A DNA stretch of 64,000 bases from assembly GCA_006176705.1 (NCBI GenBank), contig QRFJ01004235.1, positions 1-64,000 on the forward strand, given 5' to 3'. The stretch is from Cocos nucifera. Its lineage: Eukaryota > Streptophyta > Magnoliopsida > Arecales > Arecaceae. The position numbers and the translations under genes are program-made. The notes beneath the pieces are model-generated. The model did not search any database and was not told the origin of the DNA. It worked only from the letters and a program-made list of their open reading frames with translations. Shown one piece after another: positions 24,661-36,838 of the stretch (its first letter is position 1; each line of letters starts with the position of its first letter).

Positions 24661-25823
24661 TTAGCTCAATTGATGACATCTAGATCTAAACTCTTATTTG
24701 TATGAGCTAGTTAGATTCAGTTCTATATGGTAATGAGACATGTCATGATCTCCATTATCGACATCATCGAAATACCTTATTTGTATGAGCCAGTTAAATT
24801 CTCTGACTGAAATATGTTTAGGTCAGATTAATTATGAAAATTAAATTTATTTCTAGTGAAATTGGACTACGGTCAATAGTTGACCCAATTGAGAAAATTA
24901 AGGGTCATAAGATCAGAGAATTTTAGAAAATTCTCTAGATATTATTTTGCTATAGTTTTTAGATATACGATAGGGCACGAGAGATGCTTTGGGTGTGCAA
25001 AAGTTTGTGATTTTTGGAGGTCCCTAGACTAGGTTTTGATAGAGTTTGATTTGGATCAAACTCTTAAGGGAAGAGTCCTAGACACACATGGACTCCTACT
25101 TATCCTTTCATGCCGCCACCTTCTAGATGGATTTTTGGTGTCAAAATTAGATGGGATCAGAGGTTTTTCATGGACATCAGGTCCAAAAGTCCCAATGGTT
25201 AAATTAATAAGGTTTTTGGTAAAAAATGGACTCTTTATGGTGCTATGTCTTGTATAAGAACTCTTCTCACGAAATTGCCTTAGTGTAATTTATTTTTTCT
25301 ACACCCAAAGGAGCCTTCCCTCTGATATCAATGCCCCCTCTATCCTCTCTCTCCCTCTCTTCTACTTGTCTAGAAAGTTAGTCACAAATCTGAGTTAAAA
25401 GTCTAAGGTTTTTGGCACAAGATTCAGCATCTACGTGATGGTATTCATGAGGTGAAGAGGCTGCCCTCAGAAGTCATTTTGAAGGCTTTTCAAATTAGAT
25501 CCAGATCTAATTTTTGGAGGAGAGATTCATGAGGAGATGTTCAGATCCTGCCTGAGTAGATATTGATAGAGGCCAAGCGCGTGCATGGCTCCTTCCAGAA
25601 CCTTAGGAATCAACAAGATCATCGCAAGGTAATTAGATTACCAAATCAGGTACTTGAAATTAAATCTAATTTAATTTATTTTTAACTTTTAATATCATAT
25701 CTCTATGATTAGATCTAGAAAATCTTAGATTTGATTAAAATTTTAGAAAAAAAATTTAAAATATTTCTTCAGATCCAATCAGATCTGAACGATCCTGTAT
25801 TGGGAAAATAGGTTTTTTCTTCA
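24661..25823 (+). repeat. Rearranged E LTR shared by E1 and E2
   Basis: From about 24800 to 25823 this is a direct copy of the last 1.0 kb of the E1 LTR, ending TTCTTCA before a second primer-binding site. The first part (24661-24775) is the reverse complement of about 18845-18945 of the same LTR. A short piece of it ('ttatttgtatgagc...') is repeated at about 24693 and 24779. The first 1.1 kb of a normal LTR is missing. Confidence 0.78.
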
Positions 25824-25825
25824 AC

Positions 25826-25837
25826 TGGTATTAGAGC
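25826..25837 (+). other. E2 primer-binding site
   Basis: TGGTATTAGAGC, one C-to-T change from the tRNA-Met complement, 2 bases after the LTR end. Confidence 0.85.
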
Positions 25838-27084
25838 TACGTTATCCATTCTTCAGATCTACCTTAGCTCTAATTTTATTTTTATTTATAAAAAATAGAA
25901 AGTAAAGCTTTAATTTTTATTTTATTCATATGTGATATGAAAAGATGCATGTTTAGACTAGTTGTAGAATAGTTCTATAAATTATCTAGAATAGTTTTAT
26001 TTTGATATGATCAAATTTAAATCTATTTTTTAGATGTTATATATGATATTTTAGATCTAAAAAACATGCATGTTTAATTTAGTGATGATACATGAGATGT
26101 ATGCAAAGCATGTATTAGTTAGATCATTAATTATATATGTGGTATATGATCTAGATCTAACTAGTTTTGTGGTTTCAATTATATTTCTGATTAAGACATT
26201 CCTCTTGGCCGTCCGATCATAAGAATAAAGTATGATTTAAAGGTCCTCTCCTATTCAATGGGGTGTTCTTATGGCGTAGGGGTGCTGCATATTCATCCTT
26301 AATCAGAAATTAAAACTTATTTTTCTACAAAATCATAGATCCTGAAACCCTATAAATTTTGATACATTTTTTTATTTATGAAACCAAACTTAATTAAGAA
26401 TTAATATTATGAAAATAATTAGGTCTAAAATTAAGAATTTTTAGATCTAAAATATTTTTATAAAATTGGGTTCGAGCTTGGGTAGCTCAATTAGGTCTAG
26501 CGGTTGATCAAACCGAATCAAGAGTTGGTTAGGTGGGATCAAGAGTGTTTAGAATTGACCAGCCCAGTAGTTGTAAGTCTGGGTCAAGGTCGACTTATAC
26601 CTACATGTGATAGATCTAATTAAGACCTAATTTAGCTCCATGGTTCGAGCCTAGATTGTAGGCTAACCCGATTATTCTAGTTTGATAATTTGGTGTTCAA
26701 GATAAGTTTTGCAGATACGATCGATTGATTTTTAATTGGGAGCTACTCGACCTGAATATGTTTTTGTTGAGTTAATGGTATATCCCTTCCACCGGTCTCA
26801 CTTACCTGGCCATTTGTGTCAACCCAATTCTGATTTGAGGTGGCTAACAGTTTGAGCTAACCCATGCCACTAGGCTTGTCATAACTATTATGACTGAGTC
26901 AAATCAAGAGACCTAAATTAAATCTTCCTAAGAAAAGATTAAGTCAATTGGTCTTCCACCATTGTATATGTGCGGGCCCTTCCTAGGGTTGATTATTCTT
27001 AGCTGGTTATAGTGGCTTAGTTGCACCGAAAAGATGCAACCACATCTATTAGGCATTGGATGCTATAAGTTGGAGGATGGTTTG
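25838..27084 (+). other. E2 leader, left part, no gene
   Basis: Close copy of about 20147-21400 of E1. It is interrupted by the minus-strand solo LTR and resumes at 29060 for about 170 bp. Confidence 0.8.
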
Positions 27085-29059
27085 TGAAGGAAAATCTTGA
27101 TTTCCCGGACCAGGTTCGTTCAGATCTGATTAGATCAAGAGATATATTTTAAAAAAAAATTTCTTTGATCTGTATCAGATTTAGGATGTTTTAGATCTGA
27201 TACTTATTATTTTAATAAATAAAATAAAATAAAGATAAACTAAATCAAATTTAATTTACCTAATTTGGGTAATCCAATTACCCGTTGATGATCTTGTATG
27301 CAGCGGAAGGTTCAGGATCTAGCCACGCAAGCATCAGGCCTCTACCGATATCCACTCGAGCTTGATCTAGAGATCCTCTTCTTCTCTATCACGTCTCCAA
27401 AAATTAGATCTGGATCTGATCTGGAGGATCTTCAAAACTTCTTTTGAAGATCAGCAGTCGTCCTTTGAGCAATGCAGCATTTAAGTTTCAATCGCCTTTC
27501 TTTGATACTGAATGCTCCAACACCAAAGTCAAAACTACCTATTAATGATTATAGAGAGGGAGGGGGGAGAGGACGGTATTGGGGCATGGAGGAAAGATGG
27601 AAGAAGCAAGGCTTTGGAGATGTATAGGAATGTTGTTCTATTCATAGTTGGCGCAGGGTCTTATTTATAGACTAAAGGTGATCCAACTCCTCTTCTTCCC
27701 AACCAATCACAACCCTTTGTGAAATCAGATCTAAATCTTATTGGTGGGAATAGAGTCCCCTGGATTCCTTCTTACAAAATAAGACAATCTTTTTTGACTT
27801 GGACAACCTCCAGTCAGACCATGTGAAGGCCTCATGATTGAGCACAAAACTTCTTTGGCTCAGACGGACAACTTATTTATGATAGCAAAAGAAGAACATT
27901 AGGCTCAATCGAGTGCTAGCACGATTTTTTTGAACCTAATTGAATCTCATTCAAATCAATTGAACTAGACCAGTTTAATTGATGATCACCAGATTCAAAC
28001 CTTATTTGTGTGACCAGTTTAGGTTCAGTTCTACTATGTATATGAGATAGTGATCAATGTATACTCTATCATCGACATAACGAAACTTTTTGATGAGATT
28101 AGAACTCTTCCTAATTGAACAGTTAGAATGATCGATCATCTAAACATTCTAATTTGTTCCAAATCACTAGTGAACCTAGCAGTTATATGGTGGTAACCCA
28201 TCAGAGCTGATACGAACCTCTGGTGCAGCGTATTGAAAGATTCTTCCTATATTGAGCCCAATGATCATAGGCGTTAAGGTAAATCTGTGCAAACCTATGT
28301 CTCTGTCATATATGTATAGTCGATTGAGTCGATAGTGAAAAACCTAAATAGAATCTGGTCTGTATATTTCACCTCTGCATTGAGCCATAGGACTTTCTAG
28401 ACATGATTAGTCTAGGATTATCATAAGGGTGCTCTTCTTACACCGAGATAGAATAGATTCCTCTTGATGCTCTACATGCCATATGCACCAAATTCGTTAT
28501 GAGCGCAACATTAATACCCGAGGATTTCATATAGCTAAGAGATGTGTACTTGGATGTAGTTAAACTAAAACGCCTCAAGGTGATAACAGAGAGACCTACC
28601 AGTGTGAAGAACAGAACACATCAACAGAAACACATGAGTCAGTCAATATTGACAGAGATAGGTAGAAATCTTGCCGAATAATAAATATTGAAAAACCACC
28701 GTGTCTGTTTCTAATACCCATTTCTAGGTGTTCACTCGCTTCAGTGCTCGTCCTACAGTATTCGTACTCGTACGATCTCTAGAAAACAACTACTAAAGAG
28801 AAGCGATTGTACATTCCAATCTTTCGATCAATATCCATCCTGCGATGGTACTATGGTCGGGAGGCCATTTTTTATGAGTTAACAATTGATTTTCATGTCT
28901 TAAATTTTCAAACTCTTGAAATATATGAATTATTCATTACCATTAACTAAAGGATGTATCAACAGACACTAATACACATATGTGATAGAAAATAACCTAT
29001 TTTATTGATATTAAGTCAAAATTATAGATAATTTGCATTCTAGGACACTTATATCTACA
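27085..29059 (-). mobile_element. E3: solo E-family LTR, minus strand
   Basis: 1975 bp. On the plus strand it opens TGAAGGAAAA (reverse of the LTR end TTTTCCTTCA) and closes CTACA (reverse of the LTR start). It matches the E1 LTR in inverted orientation. The E2 leader runs up to 27084 and resumes at 29060. Possible 5-bp duplications are GTTTG (27080-27084) and GTTGT (29060-29064), imperfect. No internal region is attached, so it is a solo LTR, presumably left by LTR-LTR recombination. Confidence 0.8.
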
Positions 29060-29232
29060 GTTGTGAGGGCAATTAGTTGTTGGATATAGTGGCAGGAGAT
29101 CACAATCAAAAATCCAATTCATGCAAATAAGTGTGGTCTGTACTTAACTAAGGAGTGGGATCGATATTTAGTACACGAAAGAAGATTTTAGTGATTGATC
29201 GATCATGATTCGGTGCACCTATGAATTAAAAT
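29060..29232 (+). other. E2 leader, right part
   Basis: Matches about 21405-21530 of the E1 leader ('cttaactaaggagtggga', 'caccatgattag'-like text). It is truncated at about 29232, where minus-strand F sequence starts. Confidence 0.7.
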
Positions 29233-30400
29233 TTATTCATAACGCTCTCTTCTCTGGTGTTGTGGGTTTCCTGATGAAATTTCTTTTCGAAGTATCGACC
29301 TAATCCGGTATGAATAGGTTTTTTCTTGGAAATTTCAATATTGAACCTATTTTTAGCACATATTCTTATTGTTACATGAGATAGGCGATATCCAAGCGAC
29401 TAGAAATAATCTAAGCATTCCTTTACGATCTATACTACATAGACTATTTATCTCCTAAGCTCGTAGGAAGTTCTCCAGATCCTTCTATAGCGAGTAATAT
29501 TGATGATAAGTCACGATCTTTATTATGTTCATTGTATGGCGGGACAATATTTTATATAGAGGATTGTCATCCATATACAGAATAAAGGATATATAACATG
29601 TCATGAGAAGCCATTAGCCCACTTATCATATGTAGGGGGCTCTTGGAGTTTCATTCTTGAGAATGGTCCATACACGTCCTGATTCCTAGTTAACAAGTAA
29701 TGTGACGATATTCTAATATCTAGCCAAGACTGAAGAATGTCTATCATTTCCATAATGAATGATCTATTGAAACTTATAAGTACCCTTGGAACTATCTGAG
29801 TGTAGAACTGTAAGAATTCAATTAAGAGTTTAGTACAGTCTGAGATATACTTTTTCACATCCATCGTTCTAGTAAGAAGATTTCATAATCCTGATGACGG
29901 TAAATTATTTAGCCATCCAACAGTTGCGGGAATCGGGAAACAGGGGACTTGTCTCATATGCCTAAAAGACAGATTGATATTCATCATGAATGAAAGTACT
30001 CATAATGTCGATGTCCCAACAGTCAATTTAGATATGGAGCCATTGTACTGATAAATGCAGATCTCCTTACAACGGTTTGTTTGATATTCAGCAACTTTTT
30101 TTTTTTATGAATGGATTATATTATTAAAGGCGTGGCATATAGTGAAATTCTTAGTTGACTCCTCGTGTGAGGGCAAGTTGAGAATAATTGTCCTATACAA
30201 CATATTGTACTTATCAATGGGATCATAGATCGTATACTAATAGAAGATTATATAGGGCCCATCAATTCTATTGGCATTGTGCTTAGAGGTCTGGTTTGCT
30301 GCATTGTGATAGTGCATCCATGTAGATGATCGGATACTTATCATATATCATTGAGTTGACAGGATCTCAATCACTCGAATCAGAAACATAGTAATCTTCA
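29233..30400 (-). pseudogene. F reverse transcriptase
   Basis: The minus strand aligns with A1/A2 reverse transcriptase. Landmarks are MDVKK at 29850-29864, a degraded YVDD (YMDD) near 29570, then text matching the A-family 'aggtttagcatcgagaattc' near 29330 and 'agagagagcgtatgagta' near 29240. Minus-strand ORF 29601-29864 is one open fragment of it. Frameshifts are frequent, so this is an older relic than A1. It ends where the E complex begins. Confidence 0.7.
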
Positions 30401-31950
30401 GAGCATGTGGTATCTAAACTAGATATTCTTAATGGTCTGCATGGTTCAGCTAAAGTTTTTAGATTAATTGAAGATTAAATACTTAAGTTGTAGGTTTAGC
30501 ATCTTGTGTTCAATTCTTCCACCTAATCAAAATACTTTTTCAAGTTGATCATAAGCATTGTCCTTACCGAGGACTTCTTTTCTAAAAAGATGCTAAGATA
30601 TAAAAACTCTTTGTTCATTTCAGCTAGGTAGAAGTAATATATCATTTGATCTCTTTTGGTATCGTGAAATAGCTACACTGTACAGACCATGGGTTCTGAA
30701 CTAATAGTTCGTTAAATGGTTGTATATAAAGATTGATACCCTCCAAACCTAGGTAGGAGAGTATGGCTTACGTCTGTCACATTCATATGGTTTTTATGAA
30801 ATAGAACTTACCAAACCTATATTCAGATATAACAATGCTAACATCAAGTGACGATATCCCAGTAACAAGATTGATCAGACATTGTAACTACATCACTAGA
30901 TTCAGACACCATATATAGGATACCTTTCTCCTTTTAGGATGCACATGTGCTATGTGGTGTTCTAGGAGGAGTACTTAGGATAGAATCCCATTCTCTCTCA
31001 AGATAATGTCAGAAATTTCACTAGTAAAGGTACTCACAGATGACATTTATGCATCTCGAGTCTAGACACCAAAGAGTTTTTATGTCTCTCAATTTTGCTT
31101 TTTTACCGTAATTATGAATATGTTTGAAATTTTAAAATGACTCTGATTATGCTTCTAAGTATAGTAATTTAGTGCCATACCACTCGATAAAATCATCTAT
31201 GAAGATCTATGAAGCTAGAAATAATTCACTCATAGCTACTTGTACTGAATGAAAAATTCACATACTCAGTATTACTACCATGAAAGACCCTAGGGTTCAG
31301 CTGGACACTTATTCTTCAATAAAGGATGATTTGGATACATCTTCCTAAGTAAACAGGATCATTAATCGAAATGTGATTCAACATCATGCTCAAAATTTTT
31401 TCTTGAGCACCTATTTAATTTTTTTCTTGTTGATGTGAACATACGCTACAATGCACAATAGGTAAGACATCATGACCAAATATCTATTTCTAGAGAATTT
31501 GACTAATGATTTGGATGGTTGATAATAGTCCTGATGATAATAGATTATAATTATAGTTGATATTAATTCTTACAACTGATATACAATATTAAAATAGATA
31601 TCATAAAACTTTACTTTTTATTGAAACATGATAACTGCTCTGGCAAAGAGCAAAATTAAATTCAATAAAAATCATTGGATCCAAAAGTGACGATCGCGAA
31701 TAAATAAATCTATGAGATTGATTACATAGGTTCATACCCCTTAAAGATAGGAACTGAAAACTTAGTCTTCTAGGCGTCAACATATCAGGTAATCGTCAGT
31801 CTTTACCAAAGTTCCCTACTGACTAGAAATCCCTGCATGAATTACAATATGATTAGGACTTTCGAATATAATACCAGGTAGTTAGTATCACAAATGAAAA
31901 GTTGAAGGGTTATAGCATATAATTATTGTGAGCAACTAACTTGACTTTCT
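30400..31950 (-). pseudogene. F protease-integrase
   Basis: Minus-strand alignment to G: the segment 30955-31110 matches 37150-37280 of G (integrase catalytic region, 'gagaatgggattctatccta' and flanks). 31110-31700 covers the zinc domain and protease end. No long ORF survives and I cannot place the catalytic residues with confidence. The 5' limit is approximate. Confidence 0.6.
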
Positions 31951-32806
31951 GTCTGGCATGATTTGGTATCTAGGTGGAATGTATGTAGGGATTTTTCTTC
32001 TTTAATGCCCACTTTTTAACAGAAGAAGACTCGCGAATAGCTTTGGTCGGGAACATTGCTTCTTGGTCTGCCCTGTCAGAATCCCAGTATCGCACGGTTA
32101 CAGAGGCATTCTTAAGTCTTACTTCTTTACTCTCTTAACTGGCTTAATTACTTTTAAGGATCGACCGAAGAAGATTCCATGCTCACAAATTCCACGACCT
32201 ATTTATGGAGCTGATGATTACTTCTTCAAAGTTCATGGCGGCAACACTATATAATTCCATGGTAGTTATCATGTGAATGGCTGCTTTATCATTCTAAAAT
32301 AAGATAAGGATAGGAAGAAGGATTTTGGCAATGAAATTCAAGATCGCATCCTTCTGAGTGCTTCATGGCAGGAAAAGTCTAGCTACTTAGAAATTCAATA
32401 ACTCGATCATGTATAACATGATGATATGGAGTATTGCGAAAACTATCTCTCGAAGAGCGTATGAAATCGCACAATAGTTTTGTGCCATATAATCAGTGGC
32501 AAAGTCTAATTGCCTAAGGTATGTCCCAGACTCATTTTGAAAGCATTATTAGACGACAATTTCATTCAATACAAATATGATCTATATTTCCAAAGCTCGA
32601 ACAGTGGTTGCTCAAAGGCATTTTGGTCAATGAGTGTTATCATTTGCATCATATCGTTCAGGGTGGCTAGTAGTATTGAATAGTCATATATTAAGAATCC
32701 ATTCATGTTCGAAAGATAATCTTCAACTTTCGATACAGCTTTCGAAGTTGAATCTATGGTTTTCATTATCCAACACATGATGTGGGAGAGATTAGGGTAG
32801 TGCCAT
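31950..32806 (-). pseudogene. F gag
   Basis: The minus strand starts ATGGCACTACCC at 32806, aligned with the ATGGCCACT start of gag in A2 (58678) and G (46163). LDNENHRFNF and ESCIES align with the LDNDKLIGPNF and W-RKL positions of G. The minus-strand ORF 32566-32778 overlaps in another frame. Many frameshifts follow. The K-rich end lies near 32150. Confidence 0.7.
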
Positions 32807-34569
32807 TTTCACAAATGAAAAATCATAACCTAATTAGTATATGAATTATTTACTGTAAAAACTTGAACTTTAGTCTAAAGTCTCCCATTATTTTGTTCGA
32901 ATTAGTAGCCTCTATCTCTAATTCAAGGAATTACCCTATTTCTTAGTGGATACTAGATATCCACAATAGACTACACCACGAGCCAACTTTGGTTGCTCAA
33001 CCGTGTGCACTATGGTAGTCATAAACCAATTGCTTCACCAAACAATTTTAGTAGTTTTAAATTTTGTCTTGAAAATAATTATAGGCTTTGGCTCTACTGA
33101 AAAGATCCAAATTACTCAACCATTAACAGACCACATTTGGTGCATGACAAACGAATGAATAGGCTCACTTGGCTGCCAACAACTACCTCACATTAGAGAT
33201 ACAACCAAATATATATATGAATGATAATTCCATTAGTCAATAAGCACGAGGTCTTTGGACATACATCACTCAACTTAATGGAGGCTATGACTTAGTAACA
33301 CCATAACTTTTATCATTTTAAGGATCTAATAATTTTTAGTAGTTTTATTAACAATACAATTTTAAAAAAGAATTAACCAATCAATTTGGATCATCCCACT
33401 GGTTTGAGTTGCCAACTTACTTAGACACCACTCTAGTATTATAGTTTCATTTGACCAATCTAGTAATTTAGTTCAACCACGAAGCATAGATCACGTCATA
33501 TTTGATCCTCATTAAATGCATGGCTGACCAACTACAACTACGTAATGTGGTCTAAAGAGTCTTGATTAATCTAAATCAATATTTTGTTAGATATGTCAAT
33601 TACTTAATTTAGTCTATTCTTTAACTATCTAGGTCTAACCCATTTAATGGACCTCAATTCAACAAACTCGATAACCATAATTTTAATGATTAATGTCTTA
33701 GAATCTTTAATATTCAAATTCTAGTCTCTTATTAATAATGCTTAATTTCAATTAAGTTTAAAGCTGAGGGTTGGGTTTGGCATTTTGAAAATATCTTTTT
33801 CAAATTTTGAAAGGTTATCTACATCCTAGCACTATTTCACTAAATAAGTCGACTCATTTCAAAATTGGGTTAGCTTATTTTATAAACAAGCACTAGATAT
33901 AGGTTTAATTTCATAAAACTAGCTAATGGACATTGAGCCAATTTTTCAGTCGAGCTAGGTCTTGGATCCCATCTAAGCTGGCCAACAAAAGCAAGCTTAG
34001 CCTGGTTTTTGAGACATTCACGACAGCACACACTAGATACCAAGCCTTGATCACATCCGTCAAGGAGGCTCGATCCTATCGAGCATGGCTCGATATTGAT
34101 AAGCTAAGCTAGCTCGATTCTTGATATCAAGAGTAGAATCATTCATAGAAAGTGATATATGGTGGCATGCTGGTCAAGCTAGCTTGATATTTGGCGAGCC
34201 AGATTCGACTGGCGTACAGAACCTTCCTAGATCCTATTCATGTTTAATCTAATCTATGTACTCTATATATAAAATCATGAAACTATTTAGATCTAATTTA
34301 AATACTAAATCATAATAAATTTAGATTAAATATTTGTTCAACATATCATAAAATCATTAGATCTAAATCTAAAGTTTTTATAACTAGTGTTATATACGAT
34401 CCGTCAACGTACTAGGACAACTTTCCACTATATGGGATAAACCTTATCAACACGGACAACCTAAGTACATTAATCATCATTTTCTTTTTTTTAGATTAGA
34501 TTATTATTTAGAATCTATCTAAAAATAATCTAAAATATGCATATATCATTACATCATAGAACCTGCTGC
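32807..34569 (-). other. F 5' leader, no gene
   Basis: About 1.76 kb on the minus strand, alignable with the A1 and A2 leaders. The 'taaggttta...cccata' leader element occurs once near 34380-34465. Phrases such as 'ttgggtttggcattttgaaa' (plus, 33772) are reverse matches of the A1 sequence near 10060. No ORF of note. Confidence 0.7.
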
Positions 34570-34582
34570 TCTGTATACCAAT
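34570..34582 (-). other. F primer-binding site (one-base insertion)
   Basis: On the minus strand TGGTATACAGAGC, the tRNA-Met complement with one inserted base. It lies next to the LTR end. Confidence 0.7.
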
Positions 34583-36752
34583 TGAGGATGGCAATGGTTT
34601 TATTTCGAGCTTTTGATTTGAAAACTTTTTCAAAATTACACAGTTAGAAAAGATTATTAATATATTAATAATAAAAGCTATAGATTTAATCTAAAAACCC
34701 TACACTATATAGAATCTAAATGTATATATATTGACATGCATATCTGAAAAATTAAAATATTTAAGTGCATAAAATTATTTTAGCTGATTACATGTTCAGT
34801 CAATATGTTATCTTTTGTGGGTAGGAAGTGAATCTCTATACATTTGCTCCCCATGAGTGTAGGATCTGATCTAAAATACCACAACAAGGCAATAGCCACA
34901 CACATGTCTAGCCTCATGGGTGATCCATATGAGGCCTTGATCTCGATCAGTTTCTCCCAAGTGGTAACTTGCTACAGGAATCTTTGATGATTGATATCAG
35001 ATCGAACTCCTTCAATCTTCTTCTCTATCTCTTTGAACACTTAAATTTATCAATGTAGATAAGAAATATAGGAGGTTCTCCTTCTAGATCTATGAACTCA
35101 CGATCCTCATTGCTCATAATCTAGAATTCAAATCCTAGATTGATCCTAGGGTATGCACACACCCAAAACCTTGCGCCTAGAACTCTTTCTCCTACTTTTC
35201 ATGCATGCAGAGAAGAGACTTTTTCTTCTCTTCATTGGTTCTCTCCTCTCTTCGTATGTCCTCTCTTTCTTCTATTTTTGCATGCACAAAAATATGTATT
35301 TTATAGATGCCCACAACACAAGGGAGGCATGAGGGAGAGTTCTAGATGGTTTGTAATTCAATCTTATACTCTTTTTGAGTTTGAATTTCAACCAGATTTT
35401 ATCCATCAAGGGCATGTGAGAAGGGAGAACACATGCCTTCATGTGCGTGGGTTTCTTTATGGAAACAACCTTTCTCATGGAGAAATAGATGGCACAATAT
35501 CTAGATGATGTGGCATATGAGAAGACTAGTCAAATTAATCTCTTATTTGACATCCAATTGAATCAATCCAATCCAAATTGGTTAGGCCCAATTAGATTAG
35601 AATAAATCCAACTTATTTAGGGTTAATTAGGCATAGTTAAATCCTAACAAATCAAAAATTAATCAGGCCAAATCTTTAATCAGATCAGAGATCAAACCTC
35701 CTTGACGATTAGATCATCTCATTACCTAATCGGGTCAAATCCAAATGAATCCAATCCAATTGGTTTTGATCAAAAATAATCACTCAATCAAATTGAGTTA
35801 ATTAGCGATCAAATCACTAATTAATCTTTCATTGATCAGTCATTAGATCGAGTAGGATCCTCTAGTATGTGTGACCCTGTAGCATAGGAACTAATTTTCT
35901 ATACTAATTGATGTGATGATCTAGTAATGGTACCCAACGTCCGGATAGGCCGAATGGTGCATTCACAATATTGAGAACCTATGTGAATATGGTTATCGCA
36001 TAATTCATCCCTTTGACCTCTATGCATAGGATGACTTAGGGTTTAACTATCAACCCTAGAAGATACATCCAAATTGTGTCTTAAAGTAATTAGTCCTGTG
36101 ACCCCTCACAAGGACTACCCTGGCCAAGGATTTGCTAAATTGAAATACTATTAAGCATAGCTCCTAAGTCCAAGAGTGGTCAATCCTATATTGACTCATG
36201 CACGACTCCTCAAGTACTTGACTATATCTAGAAACCTTCCATCACTAAATTAGAAATTCAGATAGTTCGGCATCAAAGCATAGTAAGTTGCTTGAAAGTC
36301 ATCTTGGTGATCTCAGATCGAAGGGACACTTATACTCATATTCCATCTAAGCATTTTTTGATAGCAGAAAAGCTCTGGAGTCAATCACGTTCAGTGCAGA
36401 TGTACCCTATATCTCACCTGCATGCTATACCAGTATCTTCATGCTTCTTGGTTAAGAGGACAACCAACCTATATGGCACACAACGATCTATACTCAATAA
36501 ATATTATCATCCTTGATAACAACGTATTATTAGTCACAAATTATTTTAAGAACTAAATGATAAATTCTTTTTTATCGATTCTAAATAGTCCTAAGGACTT
36601 CATCACATTAGATAGGAGTTCATTAGAAGATGAAAGATTTATGATGAAAAAGTTAGAATAATTTATATTCAATTAATAATTTATATATAATTACATAAAT
36701 TAGCTCAATCGTTAATAGGCTAATGATTGGCTCTGGAACACTATTCCCAACA
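34583..36752 (-). repeat. F 5' LTR (minus strand)
   Basis: 2170 bp. On the minus strand TGTTGGGAATAGTG at 36752 down to ...CCTCA at 34583. It matches 4542-6696. ORFs 35140-35508 (plus), 35272-35478 (minus) and 36292-36516 (plus) are chance frames in the LTR. Confidence 0.85.
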
Positions 36753-36838
36753 CTTACTACCTATTTTTAATAAATTTAAGAAATTAGAATTAAACTGATA
36801 AATATGGTGTTCTAATAGTAATATCATGCTCTTATCAG
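36753..36838 (+). repeat. Second Gypsy LTR copy, right fragment
   Basis: This matches 4423-4501 (cttactaccta... to ...catgctcttatca) and completes the fragment at 4508-4541. The two pieces were one LTR before F inserted. On the right it abuts the integrase remnant of G. Confidence 0.7.

Larger units (their letters stand above)
17887..29232 (+). mobile_element. E-family copia complex (E1, partial E2, solo LTR E3)
   Basis: The order is LTR (17887-20132), internal (20133-24660), rearranged partial LTR (24661-25823), second leader (25824-27084), minus-strand solo LTR (27085-29059), rest of second leader (29060-29232). The right end is truncated inside the leader and abuts F reverse transcriptase at about 29232. 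About 330 bp of F between its 'gagcgttatgaata' motif and the RNase H piece at 17886 is missing, so the insertion came with, or was followed by, a deletion. Confidence 0.75.
4542..36752 (-). mobile_element. Copia element F, minus strand, 32 kb span with nested insertions
   Basis: Two minus-strand LTRs lie at 4542-6696 and 34583-36752. The flanking 5-bp duplication is CTTAT (4537-4541) and CTTAC (36753-36757), one mismatch. Between them, read on the minus strand, are a degenerate primer-binding site, a long leader, gag, protease, integrase, reverse transcriptase and RNase H, all heavily decayed. Two later insertions open the element: A1 at 6886-17783 and the E complex at 17887-29232. Without them F would be about 10 kb, the usual size for this family. 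It is more diverged than G, A1 and A2, and so probably older. Confidence 0.75.

Noticed and set aside
35140..35508. 122-codon ORF with a hydrophobic start
   Set aside because: It lies inside the F LTR. The other LTR copy near 5060-5430 does not keep it open, and the antisense frame there is equally open.
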